A DNA stretch of 33,148 nt from Bifidobacteriaceae bacterium (GCA_029227215.1 JAQXZM010000134.1:1-33148), one strand, 5' to 3'; positions 22,112 to 30,306 are shown, counted from the stretch's first letter. Notes: a model not told the origin generated them from the letters alone. Numbers and translations are program-made.

Positions 22112-23155
22112 TTAGGCGCTGAGCGTGCCCTGCAGCTCTGCCTGCAACTTTCCCTGCAGTTCGTGCAGCGTGGCGTCGATGTCGGCGTCGATGAGGATCG
22201 AGCGCTTCGCAATGTGCTGGTCCGTCACCGCTTCGCCGAGGTTGATACTCGCATAGGTGGCGTTCGCATTGTCATACGTCCACTGCATGAACGGGTATTT
22301 GAAGATGCCCGGCGTGTTGCCGCCGCTGCCGAGGTCGAGGAACAGCACGTGGCCGCCGCGCTTCTCGGTGGCACGGGTGCGTGTGAGGAACGCCTCGTAG
22401 CGCTTGAGCGACGTGTGCCACAGCTCGTCCTCGGCGAAGGTCTCATCGCTGCGCAGGTTCGGCTGCATCGGCGATCCATCCTCGGGGCAGTGGGGAATGA
22501 GCTCCTGGGGAATCGCCATGCGGATGGATTTCCAATCGCTGGGCGGCAGCAGCGCGCCCCAATCCGCGGAATAATCGGCGGCGACGGCGGTGCCGGTGTC
22601 GGTGGCGGGTACGTCGGTGGTGCTGGCGGGCGCTGCGAACTCATCGTGCTCGAAGCGGAAGCCCTGCGCCACGAGCATGCGCTTCACGTCCTGCTCGTTG
22701 CTGTAGGTGCGGCTTGTGCCTGGCTTCGAGCTTTGGAACAGGCCGTAATCGCCTTGCGTGAAGAACAGGCGGTCATCAGGGAATCCGGCTTTCTGGAAGC
22801 AATGGTCCACGTTCGTCGTGATGACGAAGAAATCCTTGCCGCGCACGAGCTCGCGCAGCAGACCGTAGGTGTCGCGCGGCGGGTCCATGTAGCGGTTGAT
22901 GTAGATGGAGCGGCTCCACCATGCCCAATAGGTCTCGAGATCCGGGTAATCCCAGAAGCCGCCCGAATACATGTCGGGGATGCCGTACCGTTCCACGAAG
23001 TCGTGGAAGTAGCGTTCGAGGCGTTCGCCGGCGTAGGTGAAGCCCGCGGATGTGGACAGGCCCGAGCCTGCGCCGATAACGATGGCATCGGCATGGCGCA
23101 GGGCGTTGGCGAGGCGTTCGATGGGAGTGGCGGGGGTAGTGGAGCGGAGAATCAT
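22112..23155 (-). CDS. Class M sirtuin (SirTM), putative protein ADP-ribosyltransferase
   Basis: SirTM enzymes are sirtuins found next to macrodomain genes that transfer ADP-ribose from NAD to a target protein. The 347-residue product has the NAD-binding GAGSGLSTSAGFTY (28-41) and TTNVDH (113-118). At the position of the usual catalytic His it has Gln in TQGD (133-136), typical for this class. The zinc knuckle is reduced: only IPHCPEDG with NLRSDETFAEDELW remains, where related proteins carry CPxCG. The segment AAPASTTDVPATDTGTAVAA (~177-196) is an unusual low-complexity insertion. ATG 23155 has AAGG about 6 nt upstream; a GTG lies two codons earlier. It follows the macrodomain gene by 84 nt, probably in one operon. 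GcvH-L and lipoate ligase partners known from Firmicutes are not in the window. Confidence 0.87.
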   Translation of the reverse strand: MILRSTTPATPIERLANALRHADAIVIGAGSGLSTSAGFTYAGERLERYFHDFVERYGIPDMYSGGFWDYPDLETYWAWWSRSIYINRYMDPPRDTYGLLRELVRGKDFFVITTNVDHCFQKAGFPDDRLFFTQGDYGLFQSSKPGTSRTYSNEQDVKRMLVAQGFRFEHDEFAAPASTTDVPATDTGTAVAADYSADWGALLPPSDWKSIRMAIPQELIPHCPEDGSPMQPNLRSDETFAEDELWHTSLKRYEAFLTRTRATEKRGGHVLFLDLGSGGNTPGIFKYPFMQWTYDNANATYASINLGEAVTDQHIAKRSILIDADIDATLHELQGKLQAELQGTLSA

Positions 23156-23239
23156 GAGCACCTTGATGCTGTAGGGGGAGTGGCGGGTGGCGCGGCGTGG
23201 GGCGTCCCTGTGCGTGGCGGCGGGAATCGGATTCGGCGA

Positions 23240-24151
23240 TTATGCGTCAAAACCCAGCAAATTGCGGTAAATCGCCTCATCGGTGGCACCGAATACGTCG
23301 AACACCACAGTGGGGATCGTTGCCGTGGTGTTTGCGGTATCGGTTGTGGAATCGGCGGAGGGACCGGAGGTGGGTGTCGCCGTGGCGTTTGAGGTATCGG
23401 CGGTGTGGGCATCAAGCCACGCGCGCACGGTGCGTACCGCGATGCGCGCCGCTTCCTCTTGCGGGAAACCAAACACGCCGGTGCTGATGCAGCAGAACAC
23501 GATGCTGCGCAGGTGCAGCCGCGCGGCGGCGTCGAGACAGCTGCGGTAGCTCGATGCGAGCAGTGCGCGGGCCCTCTCGTTGGGACGCCCGTCGGCGATG
23601 GGGCCGACCGTGTGGATCACGTACTTCGCAGGCAGGTTGAAGCCGGGCGTCACCTTCGCTTCGCCGGTCGGCTCGGGATGGCCCTGTGCCTCCATGAGAC
23701 GGTTGCATGCGAGCCGCAATTCCACGCCGGCGTAGGTGTGGATCGCGTTGTCGATGCACCAGTGGCCGGGTGCCCAGCAGCCCAGCATCTCGCTGTTGGC
23801 GGCGTTGACGATGGCGTCCGCGCGGATGGCGGTGATGTCGCCGCGGAACAGCCGCAGACGGGAGTCGATTGGTGCGGTCTGCACGGATTGGTGGTCGTGC
23901 AGCTCCACGATGCCGCGTTCGGCGATGATGTCGTGCAACAGGCTGTCTTGCGCGGCAAGCCACTCGGCGTTGGGCTCGATGGGCTCGCGCGTGTTCACAT
24001 ATGCGCGGAAGAGTTGCCACAGCTGCTCGCCGGTGTAGGAATGCAGCGCATCGTCGTTGGTGGGGATGTCTGGTTGCCAGCCGCCGTAGTGTTCGCGCTC
24101 ATCCGCCAGATAACGCACCAAGGGAATCAATCGCTGTGCGAAATTGTTCAT
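23240..24151 (-). CDS. Zinc-containing macrodomain protein, protein-ADP-ribose hydrolase
   Basis: A 303-residue enzyme expected to remove ADP-ribose put on by the neighbouring SirTM. The ~90-residue helical N-terminal extension typical of these proteins precedes the macrodomain, which shows LFRGDITAI (101-109), IVNAANS (114-120), the zinc and active-site segment GCWAPGHWCIDNAIH (124-138, ligands C125, H130 and C132) and CCISTGVFGFP. A Thr/Ser/Ala-rich stretch (TADTSNATATPTSGPSADST) interrupts the C-terminal part before the last strand, which is unusual. The ATG at 24151 follows AAAGGAA by 6 nt. First gene of the two-gene leftward operon with SirTM. Confidence 0.92.
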   Translation of the reverse strand: MNNFAQRLIPLVRYLADEREHYGGWQPDIPTNDDALHSYTGEQLWQLFRAYVNTREPIEPNAEWLAAQDSLLHDIIAERGIVELHDHQSVQTAPIDSRLRLFRGDITAIRADAIVNAANSEMLGCWAPGHWCIDNAIHTYAGVELRLACNRLMEAQGHPEPTGEAKVTPGFNLPAKYVIHTVGPIADGRPNERARALLASSYRSCLDAAARLHLRSIVFCCISTGVFGFPQEEAARIAVRTVRAWLDAHTADTSNATATPTSGPSADSTTDTANTTATIPTVVFDVFGATDEAIYRNLLGFDA

Positions 24152-24181
24152 TATCGTTCCTTTCTGTCGGATGTTGCCCTA

Positions 24182-24219
24182 GTGGGGGCGGTGGCCCCTT
24201 CTGGACCGCCGCCCCCACG
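24182..24219 (-). terminator. Terminator between the oxidoreductase and macrodomain genes
   Basis: GTGGGGGC pairs with GCCCCCAC, extended by GG/CC pairs around a loop containing GGCCCCTTCTGG. It lies downstream of the leftward oxidoreductase gene and separates it from the macrodomain operon. Confidence 0.7.
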
Positions 24220-24242
24220 ATATCGAGTCTTGCGTCAATCCG

Positions 24243-24875
24243 TTACGCGCGCACGACGGAGATGCGCTGGCCGATGTGATTGCCCGTGGCGATCTCGTCG
24301 ACGACGGCGATTGCGTAATCGGCGTAGCTGATGATCGATTCGCCCTTCGCGTTCGGCGTGAGCTCCTCGCCGTTCACGATGTACTTGCCGGTGCGCTCGC
24401 CATCGGCCTGGAAGTCGGCGGCGGGGGAGATGTAAATCCAGCGCACGTCGTCGCGTTCGCGCAGCTCGGCGAGGGACTTCGCCTGCGCCTTGGCGAGCGG
24501 CTTGAACGCGTCCGGGAAGTCCGGGGTGTCAACGAGCTGTGTCTTGTGCTCGGGGTCCACGTACAGCGAGCCTGCGCCGCCGACCACGATGAGACGCGTG
24601 TCGGTGCCCGAGAGAATGTCCGCCAGGTGCTTGAGCGAGGTGGAGTGTTGTGACAGGGTGTCGGGGGTCCAGGCGCCGAAGGCGTCCACGACCGCGTCGA
24701 AGCCCTTGAGGTCGTCGGCGGTGAGGTCGAAGAGGTCCTTGATGATGGCGTGCTGCGCCACGGTCTTGTTCTCGCCGCGCACAACGGCGGTCACGTCGAA
24801 GCCGCGATCGACGGCTTCCTTGACGATGAGCTTGCCGGCCCTGCCGTTTGCTGCCACAACTGCGATGGAGGTCAT
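24243..24875 (-). CDS. NAD(P)-binding oxidoreductase, atypical SDR (NmrA/YwnB-like)
   Basis: A 210-residue Rossmann-fold protein with the nucleotide-binding start IAVVAANGRAGKLIVKEA and the typical downstream pattern FDAVVDAFGAW, RLIVVGGAGSLYVD and WIYISPAADF. It lacks the classical YxxxK dehydrogenase pair, so it is probably a redox-sensing or quinone-reductase-like member rather than a classical dehydrogenase. The ATG at 24875 has AAGGAA 6 nt upstream. It is divergent from an HxlR regulator gene, a pairing common for thiol- or electrophile-stress oxidoreductases, so the regulator probably controls it. Exact substrate unknown. Confidence 0.88.
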   Translation of the reverse strand: MTSIAVVAANGRAGKLIVKEAVDRGFDVTAVVRGENKTVAQHAIIKDLFDLTADDLKGFDAVVDAFGAWTPDTLSQHSTSLKHLADILSGTDTRLIVVGGAGSLYVDPEHKTQLVDTPDFPDAFKPLAKAQAKSLAELRERDDVRWIYISPAADFQADGERTGKYIVNGEELTPNAKGESIISYADYAIAVVDEIATGNHIGQRISVVRA

Positions 24876-24938
24876 GTTCGTTCCTTACTGTTCGAGGTTC
24901 CGTGATTGGCACAATGTCCTTGTAGTTGCGCGGCGGGT

Positions 24939-24985
24939 TTCTGCGCGGCGGTGTCTGCGCGGCGGTGTCTGCGCAGCGGCGTCCA
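24939..24985 (+). repeat. 14-bp tandem repeat, three units
   Basis: TCTGCGCGGCGGTG occurs twice and then TCTGCGCAGCGGCG, with further decayed units to about 25020. It lies in the 398-bp divergent region 24876-25273, which otherwise holds the HxlR promoter. Confidence 0.65.
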
Positions 24986-25157
24986 CGAGGCGGCGGTCGC
25001 GCGCGGCGGTGCCTGCGTGGAAGTGTCGCTGTACGAGTTCCCACGCGACTGTCCCCGCACTGTCGGGCGCCGCGTTCGGATTCGGCGACCGATGTGCGCG
25101 AACTACACGATGTGTTGGCATCGTGTTTGCGGTATCATCTAGAACCTGTGTTTCCTT

Positions 25158-25186
25158 TTGACACCATTGACTATAGCCGTTATTCT
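25158..25186 (+). promoter_or_regulatory. Predicted promoter of the HxlR gene
   Basis: A consensus TTGACA (25158-25163) and TATTCT (25181-25186) are separated by 17 bp. The leader is about 80 nt. Within it, GATAACCCTAAGGTAAC (25220-25236) has ACC...GGT symmetry and could be the regulator's own operator. Confidence 0.6.
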
Positions 25187-25273
25187 TACAAAAAGAAACC
25201 AAGCAATCGAAAGTGCCTTGATAACCCTAAGGTAACGATTTGATGATTTCAGCTCTGAGGAGGGGCGAAAATC

Positions 25274-25666
25274 ATGGCAACGAATTCTTTCATCGGCGTG
25301 TCGCAGAAGAATCTGAAGAATCTGCCTGCATGCCCGGTTGAGACGACGCTTCAGCTGATCGGCAACAAGTGGGAGGTGCTGATCCTGCGCGACCTGATGC
25401 CAGGCACGAAGCGCTTCGGCGAGCTGCGCGCGTCCATCGGCACGATCTCGCAGAAGGTGCTCACTGCCAAGCTGCGCGAGATGGAGGCGAACGGACTGGT
25501 GCAGCGCAAGGTCTATGCCGAGGTGCCGCCGCGCGTCGAGTATTCGCTCACTCCGCTCGGCCGTAGCCTCAAGCCCGTGCTCGATTCCCTCGAAAAGTGG
25601 GGTCTGCAATACAAGGCCCAGGCAGCCCAGGCAGCCCAGGCAGCCCAGGGATTACGTGGCGAGTGA
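25274..25666 (+). CDS. HxlR family winged-helix transcriptional regulator
   Basis: A 130-residue DNA-binding protein. The HxlR signature is complete: ACPVETTLQLIGNKWEVLIL with Cys20 at the conserved N-terminal redox position, RFGELRASIGTISQKVLTAKL as recognition helix, and the wing VPPRVEYSLTPLGRSL. In well-studied members this Cys senses quinones, aldehydes or disulfide stress. The C-terminus carries QAAQAAQAAQG encoded by a 9-bp repeat (25617-25650), a local expansion. A strong GAGGAGGGG lies 8 nt before the ATG. It is divergent from the NAD(P)-binding oxidoreductase gene, its likely target. Confidence 0.93.
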   Translation: MATNSFIGVSQKNLKNLPACPVETTLQLIGNKWEVLILRDLMPGTKRFGELRASIGTISQKVLTAKLREMEANGLVQRKVYAEVPPRVEYSLTPLGRSLKPVLDSLEKWGLQYKAQAAQAAQAAQGLRGE

Positions 25667-25802
25667 GGCGAGCGACGAGAGTGATGTGCGCGGGGCGCAC
25701 TGGTGGTGCGCCGGCTGCACCGGGCGAGCAGAGAGCTTGAGGCGTGCAGACGGGCACCCCGATAGCTGCTGCTGCCTAGGCAGTTCAGCTGATTTGGCCT
25801 TT

Positions 25803-26684
25803 GGTGCGAGTGCCGGCTCGCACCAAAGGCATTTTTCTTGCTCCAGCTCGGTCCCTGCCCGTGCTTCTGCCCGCTGGTGTGCGTGGTCGCTCGCACCGAG
25901 GGTCATTCCTGCGCTCCGGTTTTGGTCCCAGCCCGCGTTTTGTTTGCTGGGTGTGAGTGCCCGCCCGCACGGAAGGAGATTGGCCAGCCTATGAGGCTGG
26001 TTTCCGGTCGGATTCTGGTTTGGGTGTGAGTGGGCGCTCACACCGGAGGTTGATTTCCAGCTGTGTTGGCTGCTTCTGTTGGTTGGATTGGCCTTCGGTG
26101 CGAGTGCCGGCTCGCACCGGGGGTGATTTCGAGCGTCGGCGGCAGGTCTCGTGGGTGGGATTGGCCTTTGGTGTGAGCGCCGGCTCGCACCAAAGGCCCT
26201 TTTCCTTGCTCCGGTCCTGTTCCTGCCCGTGCTGCTGCCCTCCGGTGTGCGTGGCTACGCGCACTGAGGGGTGATTGGTGGCTGCTGGTTGGGTATGTGT
26301 GTCTGTTTCCGCCTTCGGTGTGAGTGCCGGCTCGCACGGGAGGGAATTGACCGGTCTACGAGACTGGTTTCCTCTTGGATTTTGGCTTAGGTGTTCGTGG
26401 GCACTCACACTTTTCGGGCTTCGGCGGGTGCGCATTTGGAAAGTGTGAGTGGTGGCTGGCACTTTGGCGGGGTGATGATGATTCCGCGGCCGGTGCGGGC
26501 GGTGAATCCGTTGGGATTGCTGGGCTGGCTGATTGGGCGGTGGGGTGTGCATCTGGAAAGTGTGCGTGGCTGCGCGCACTTTCGCGCGGCGGGGAGTGCG
26601 GTGCCTGGAACGTGTGAGCGGCCGCTCGCACTCTGGGCGCTTGGCAGGTCGGATGCTGGGAATGTGTGAGCGGCGGCTGGCACA
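25803..26684 (+). repeat. Phased array of thirteen 22-bp palindromes (73/74-bp period, then 52 bp)
   Basis: Palindromes of consensus GTGYGAGTGCCGGCTCGCAC start at 25803, 25876, 25950, 26023, 26097, 26170, 26244, 26317 and 26390, giving steps of 73, 74, 73, 74, 73, 74, 73 and 73 bp. Four more start at 26442, 26559, 26611 and 26663 (steps 52, 117, 52, 52). All have the same orientation. Spacers of 51-52 bp resemble one another in parts, so the array is a diverged tandem repeat of a ~73.4-bp unit. No gene with support lies in 25667-26980; frames through it give only repetitive peptides. Confidence 0.88.
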
Positions 26685-26980
26685 TTGGCTTGTTGATGGG
26701 CCTGCTGGTCGACGGGCCTGCTTGTCGGCGTGCCAGACTAGCCGGCGGGCAGCCGAAGCTAGCGGGGAAGGCGCCCAATTGTGATTCCGGTGCGCAAAAT
26801 CGTACAGTTGGAGCGGTGGTGTGCAAATCGACACAATTTCGACACAAAATCCGAAGATGGCTCTCAGGTTATCGCAGGCGTTTCCCAAGCACGAGGTGGC
26901 TTAATAATAACTGTCAGCAAGAAGCTGACCGGTCAAAGACCGATAATTCAACCCCTTCTTCTCTCTCCTTTTTCTCTCCG

Positions 26981-27014
26981 GCCCGGTGGTCTCCCTTCCA
27001 CCGGGCTTTTCTCT
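26981..27014 (+). terminator. Strong terminator without an assigned gene
   Basis: GCCCGGTGG pairs with CCACCGGGC around TCTCCCTT, followed by TTTTCTCTTCC. No protein gene precedes it since HxlR. A small hairpin CGGTC-AAA-GACCG lies just upstream (26931-26943). An untranslated RNA ending here is possible. The stretch 27015-27200 shows nothing apart from a GCGCGAAGAAA direct repeat. Confidence 0.75.
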
Positions 27015-27203
27015 TCCTGATGGCTGTGATGAATTGTCACGTTGGTTTGTTGGTTTGGTTGGGGTGGCGATTGCGCGAAGAAAGCGCGAAGAAAGAGTGG
27101 TGCGATGAGGAGGGCGGAGGGATATTGGGCGGGACCAAAATAAGAGACCAGACGGGGATTACCGCGGAGGGTGAAGGAGGAAACGATCCGTGGGCCGGAT
27201 TGA

Positions 27204-27231
27204 TTGGCATTGTGGAAGCCGCGCCTACACT
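27204..27231 (+). promoter_or_regulatory. Leaderless promoter of tatD
   Basis: TTGGCA (27204-27209) and TACACT (27226-27231) are 16 bp apart, and the −10 ends 6 nt before the ATG at 27238. Confidence 0.55.
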
Positions 27232-27237
27232 GAAACC

Positions 27238-28197
27238 ATGACTCATCACAAGCATCGCGATCGCAGCTGGCCCGACCTTCCGCAGCCCCTCCCGCCGGAC
27301 GCGCAGGCGGTCGACAATCACACGCACGTGGCGTCCGTGGTGAACTATTCCCAGTACATGAGCGGCGAGGCGGCGGCGCGCGGGCAGTTCAACGTGCCGG
27401 TCTACTCCGCCGAGGGGCTGCTCGCCCGCGCGGCGAGCGTAGGCATCGAGGGCATCATCGACGACGCGTGCGAATACCCGCATCTGCGCACCGCCATCAA
27501 CATGGCGAAGGCATACCCCGGTCGCGTGCATGCGGGCCTGGCGATCCACCCGAATGAGGCGGTGGCGCACGGGCATCGTGCGCAGATGGGCCCGGATGGC
27601 CTGGAGCCGCACTACATGCCGTGGCACGACATCCCCTTCGACGAGGCGCTCGCCGAGGTGGACCGCCTCGCCCGCGAGAATCCGCGGGAGGTCGTGGTGA
27701 TTGGCGAGACGGGGCTTGATTACTTCCGTTGCGGCGAGGACGCGCGGCGCTATCAGATCGAGGCGTTCCGCGCGCACGTCGCGCTCGCCAAGGAGCTCAA
27801 CCTGCCCATGCAGATCCACGACCGCGACGCGCACGCCGATTGCATCGCCACGCTCCTGCGCGACGGCGCCCCCGAGCACACCGTGTTCCACTCGTTCTCC
27901 GGCGATGCCGAGATGGGGCGCATTTGCAAGGAAAACGGATGGTACCTGAGCTTCTCCGGCACAGTGAGCTACAAAGGCAATGACGGCATCCGTGCCGCGC
28001 TTGCCGAGGCCGACCCCACGCGCATCCTCGTGGAGACCGACGCACCCTACCTCACCCCGATGCCATACCGCGGCCGCACGAATTCCCCCTCGATGATTCC
28101 CTACACGCTCCAGGCGATGGCCCAGGTGCGCGGCTGCAGCATCGCCGAGATGGCGCGCCTCACGCGTCGCAACACCCGCGAGTGCTACGGCATCTGA
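27238..28197 (+). CDS. tatD: TatD family metal-dependent DNase/hydrolase
   Basis: A 319-residue amidohydrolase-fold enzyme. TatD proteins are Mg-dependent 3'-5' exonucleases and possibly DNA repair or quality-control factors. The metal ligands are visible: NHTH (H28, H30) near the start, GETGLDYF, IHDRDAH, FHSFSGD and ETDAPY in order. The start at 27238 is chosen over an upstream frame at 27190 because of the leaderless promoter directly before it. In many Actinobacteria tatD lies next to metG and ksgA; here about 12 kb of other genes separate it from metG, and ksgA does not follow. Confidence 0.95.
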   Translation: MTHHKHRDRSWPDLPQPLPPDAQAVDNHTHVASVVNYSQYMSGEAAARGQFNVPVYSAEGLLARAASVGIEGIIDDACEYPHLRTAINMAKAYPGRVHAGLAIHPNEAVAHGHRAQMGPDGLEPHYMPWHDIPFDEALAEVDRLARENPREVVVIGETGLDYFRCGEDARRYQIEAFRAHVALAKELNLPMQIHDRDAHADCIATLLRDGAPEHTVFHSFSGDAEMGRICKENGWYLSFSGTVSYKGNDGIRAALAEADPTRILVETDAPYLTPMPYRGRTNSPSMIPYTLQAMAQVRGCSIAEMARLTRRNTRECYGI

Positions 28198-28262
28198 GGC
28201 GGTTGATTTCCGTAGCCTATTGACATTGCGGGCTGATTATTCCGCGGTTTGATTGATATCTC

Positions 28263-28353
28263 GCGAACTTGGCATTGCGGCCAGCATTTGGCTACGAATC
28301 GTCCAGAATGCTGGCCGCAACCCCAAGTTCGGCGGAGGGGATGCGGCCCCTCC
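28263..28353. repeat. Dispersed long inverted repeat, copy 2 (between tatD and PMT copy 2)
   Basis: GCGAACTTGG and GCGGCCAGCATT (28263-28288) pair with AATGCTGGCCGC and CCAAGTTCGGC (28307-28333). The left arm differs from that of copy 1 at 8794 at only two of 26 positions. A second hairpin GGAGGGG-ATGCGG-CCCCTCC follows at 28334. Again it lies between convergent genes. Confidence 0.7.
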
Positions 28354-28368
28354 GTCCCCGCCAAACGA

Positions 28369-30306
28369 TCAGGTGCCGTTGAGCCAGCCGGGGAGAAGGG
28401 CACGGAACTCCCAGCCGAGGGTGGTCATCGGAATGCCCACCCAAAGCGGCAGCAGGTAGATGCCGAACACAACCGCCGCCACATCGAGCGTGACGGCCCA
28501 ATTGCGCAGGGAATCGGGGTACTTGCTGCGCCGCCGCACCCAATCGAGCAGGTAGCAGGTGGCGAGAATCTCCCAGGGCAGGAACGCAATCGAGTAAAAC
28601 GCATACGTCGTGCGATACAGATACAGCAGCCACGGCGCCCAACCGGCGAGCATGCCGGACCACACGGCGAGAGCGCGCCAGTCGCCGCGTCGCATGATGG
28701 CGAACACAATCGCTGCCACTAGGCACGCTGTGCCGATCCACCACACGACTGGGTTGCCCACGTTCGTGATCGTCGCCACGCAATCCGTGCGGGTAGCGGA
28801 TGGTCCGCACAGCCCCGGGAAATCGAACGACAGCGGCTGGACGTCGTCGTCGAACACAGTATTGAACGCGGTGCTCTGGAGCTGCAACGGCCAGTCAAGC
28901 GCGGTGGATTGCGAGGGATGATACCAGCTGATGGAACCCGCCGTCTGAAGGTCATGGATATGACGCTGCACGAAGGAGCGTAGCGTCGCGGGCAGCCACT
29001 GGATGCCCTGGCCGGGGTTCTCCTCCGCCCAATGGCGGTAGAACGCGTCCGATGAGATGAACCAGCTCGTCCACGTCGCCACATAGGTGAGCACATAGAG
29101 CGGCACCGCGTAAAGCGCGGTGAGCAAGCCGTCTTTGGCGACGAGCGCGCCGAACCAGCGGCGGTAGCCCACGGTGCGGCGATTGTAGCCGTCCCACAGC
29201 ACGGAGATGAGCGCGAACACTGCGAAGAAGTAGCCGCCGCTCCACTTGATGCCGGTGGCGATGCCCAGCAGCATGAAGCCGGCGAGCCGCCACCAGCTGA
29301 AGGCCACGACCGGTCCGGACGAACGCACCACGAGCCGCACGGACGGCCGCCCCGCCACGCTGCCCGCGCTGTAGGTGTCGCCGCCTTCGCCGCGCCGCTC
29401 GCACAGGCGCAACGGCACGGTGCGCTCCACCATGCCGGGCCGTGCCACGTCGCGTTCATGGGCGATGCGCAGTCGTTCCAGCGCCCAGTCGCGGTGGTGA
29501 AGCAGGCACAGGAATGCGCCGAGCACAAACACCATGAGGAATCCGTCGAGAATGGCGGTACGGCTCAGTGTGATCGCCTGGCCATCGAACGCCATGAAAA
29601 TGGCGGCGGTCGTAGCAATCGTCACGTTGTGGAACAGCATGAGCGCCACGCGCGCCACGAGCAGGATCGCGATGGTGCCCGCCAGCGCCGCGGTGAAACG
29701 CCATGCGAACGGGTACGCCCCGCCGAAGAGCTTCATGCCGATGGCGATGAGCCACTTGCCCAGCGGCGGATGGGTGAAGATGGTCTCGGGTTGCGGCAGG
29801 AAGGTGTTCACGTCGCCATTGACGAAGGCCTCGCTGATTCTTGCACGGCCTTCGCCAAAGTTGAGGAGCCCCTTGCCTGCGTCTGGATCGGGCCATTGGC
29901 GCTCCGCGCCGGTCTGGAGCATCGCCCAGGCATCCTTGACGTACCAGCTTTCGTCGAAGACGAGGTCGTGCGGCGAGCCCAGGTGGAAGAAGCGCAGGAA
30001 CCCGCCGATCGCGGTCACGATGAGTGGCGCGATCCACCCCAGTGCGCGGGTGCTCGGCCGATGCGCGCGCCACCAGCGCACGAAGCGGCCCGGTGCGTGA
30101 CCGTTCGCGGCGCTCGCCTTGGCGCCGCGCTCCTTCGTGAGGAACGCGATGACCGCGTTCTTGTGCTGGGGCTGCCGAGCGGGCTGCTTTGCGCGTTGCT
30201 TGGGTTGTGCGGGTTGCTCCGGTTGCCGGGCGTTCTGTTCGCCGGATTGCCCGGTCTGCTCGCCAGCAGGCCCGTCGGGCTGTGTGCTAGATTGCGTGGC
30301 TTCCAT
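28369..30306 (-). CDS. Polyprenyl-phosphate-mannose-protein mannosyltransferase (PMT, GT39), copy 2
   Basis: A 645-residue paralogue of the protein at 4696-6504, with the same order: a disordered Gln/Pro/Ala/Lys-rich N-terminus (~95 residues), first membrane segment, the catalytic acidic pair in FDESWYVKDAW, then THPPLGKW and about ten further membrane segments with the C-terminal PMT module. The internal segment with LRLCERRGEGGD and VRSSGPVVAFSWWR is nearly the same in both copies. It differs in the first loop (a longer DPDAGKGLLNFGEGRARI insert), so acceptor specificity may differ. The ATG at 30306 has AGAAGGGAT about 10 nt upstream. Convergent with tatD and divergent from the amidotransferase gene. 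Confidence 0.92.
   Translation of the reverse strand: MEATQSSTQPDGPAGEQTGQSGEQNARQPEQPAQPKQRAKQPARQPQHKNAVIAFLTKERGAKASAANGHAPGRFVRWWRAHRPSTRALGWIAPLIVTAIGGFLRFFHLGSPHDLVFDESWYVKDAWAMLQTGAERQWPDPDAGKGLLNFGEGRARISEAFVNGDVNTFLPQPETIFTHPPLGKWLIAIGMKLFGGAYPFAWRFTAALAGTIAILLVARVALMLFHNVTIATTAAIFMAFDGQAITLSRTAILDGFLMVFVLGAFLCLLHHRDWALERLRIAHERDVARPGMVERTVPLRLCERRGEGGDTYSAGSVAGRPSVRLVVRSSGPVVAFSWWRLAGFMLLGIATGIKWSGGYFFAVFALISVLWDGYNRRTVGYRRWFGALVAKDGLLTALYAVPLYVLTYVATWTSWFISSDAFYRHWAEENPGQGIQWLPATLRSFVQRHIHDLQTAGSISWYHPSQSTALDWPLQLQSTAFNTVFDDDVQPLSFDFPGLCGPSATRTDCVATITNVGNPVVWWIGTACLVAAIVFAIMRRGDWRALAVWSGMLAGWAPWLLYLYRTTYAFYSIAFLPWEILATCYLLDWVRRRSKYPDSLRNWAVTLDVAAVVFGIYLLPLWVGIPMTTLGWEFRALLPGWLNGT

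Noticed and set aside
25803-26684. CRISPR array
   Set aside because: Spacers are 51-52 bp and resemble one another, repeats are degenerate, and no cas gene is near.
25652-26888. Long minus-strand frames with repeated THTEG/AHRRA-type peptides
   Set aside because: They are translations of the palindrome array; the peptides follow the DNA repeat in several frames and have no ribosome binding sites or families.
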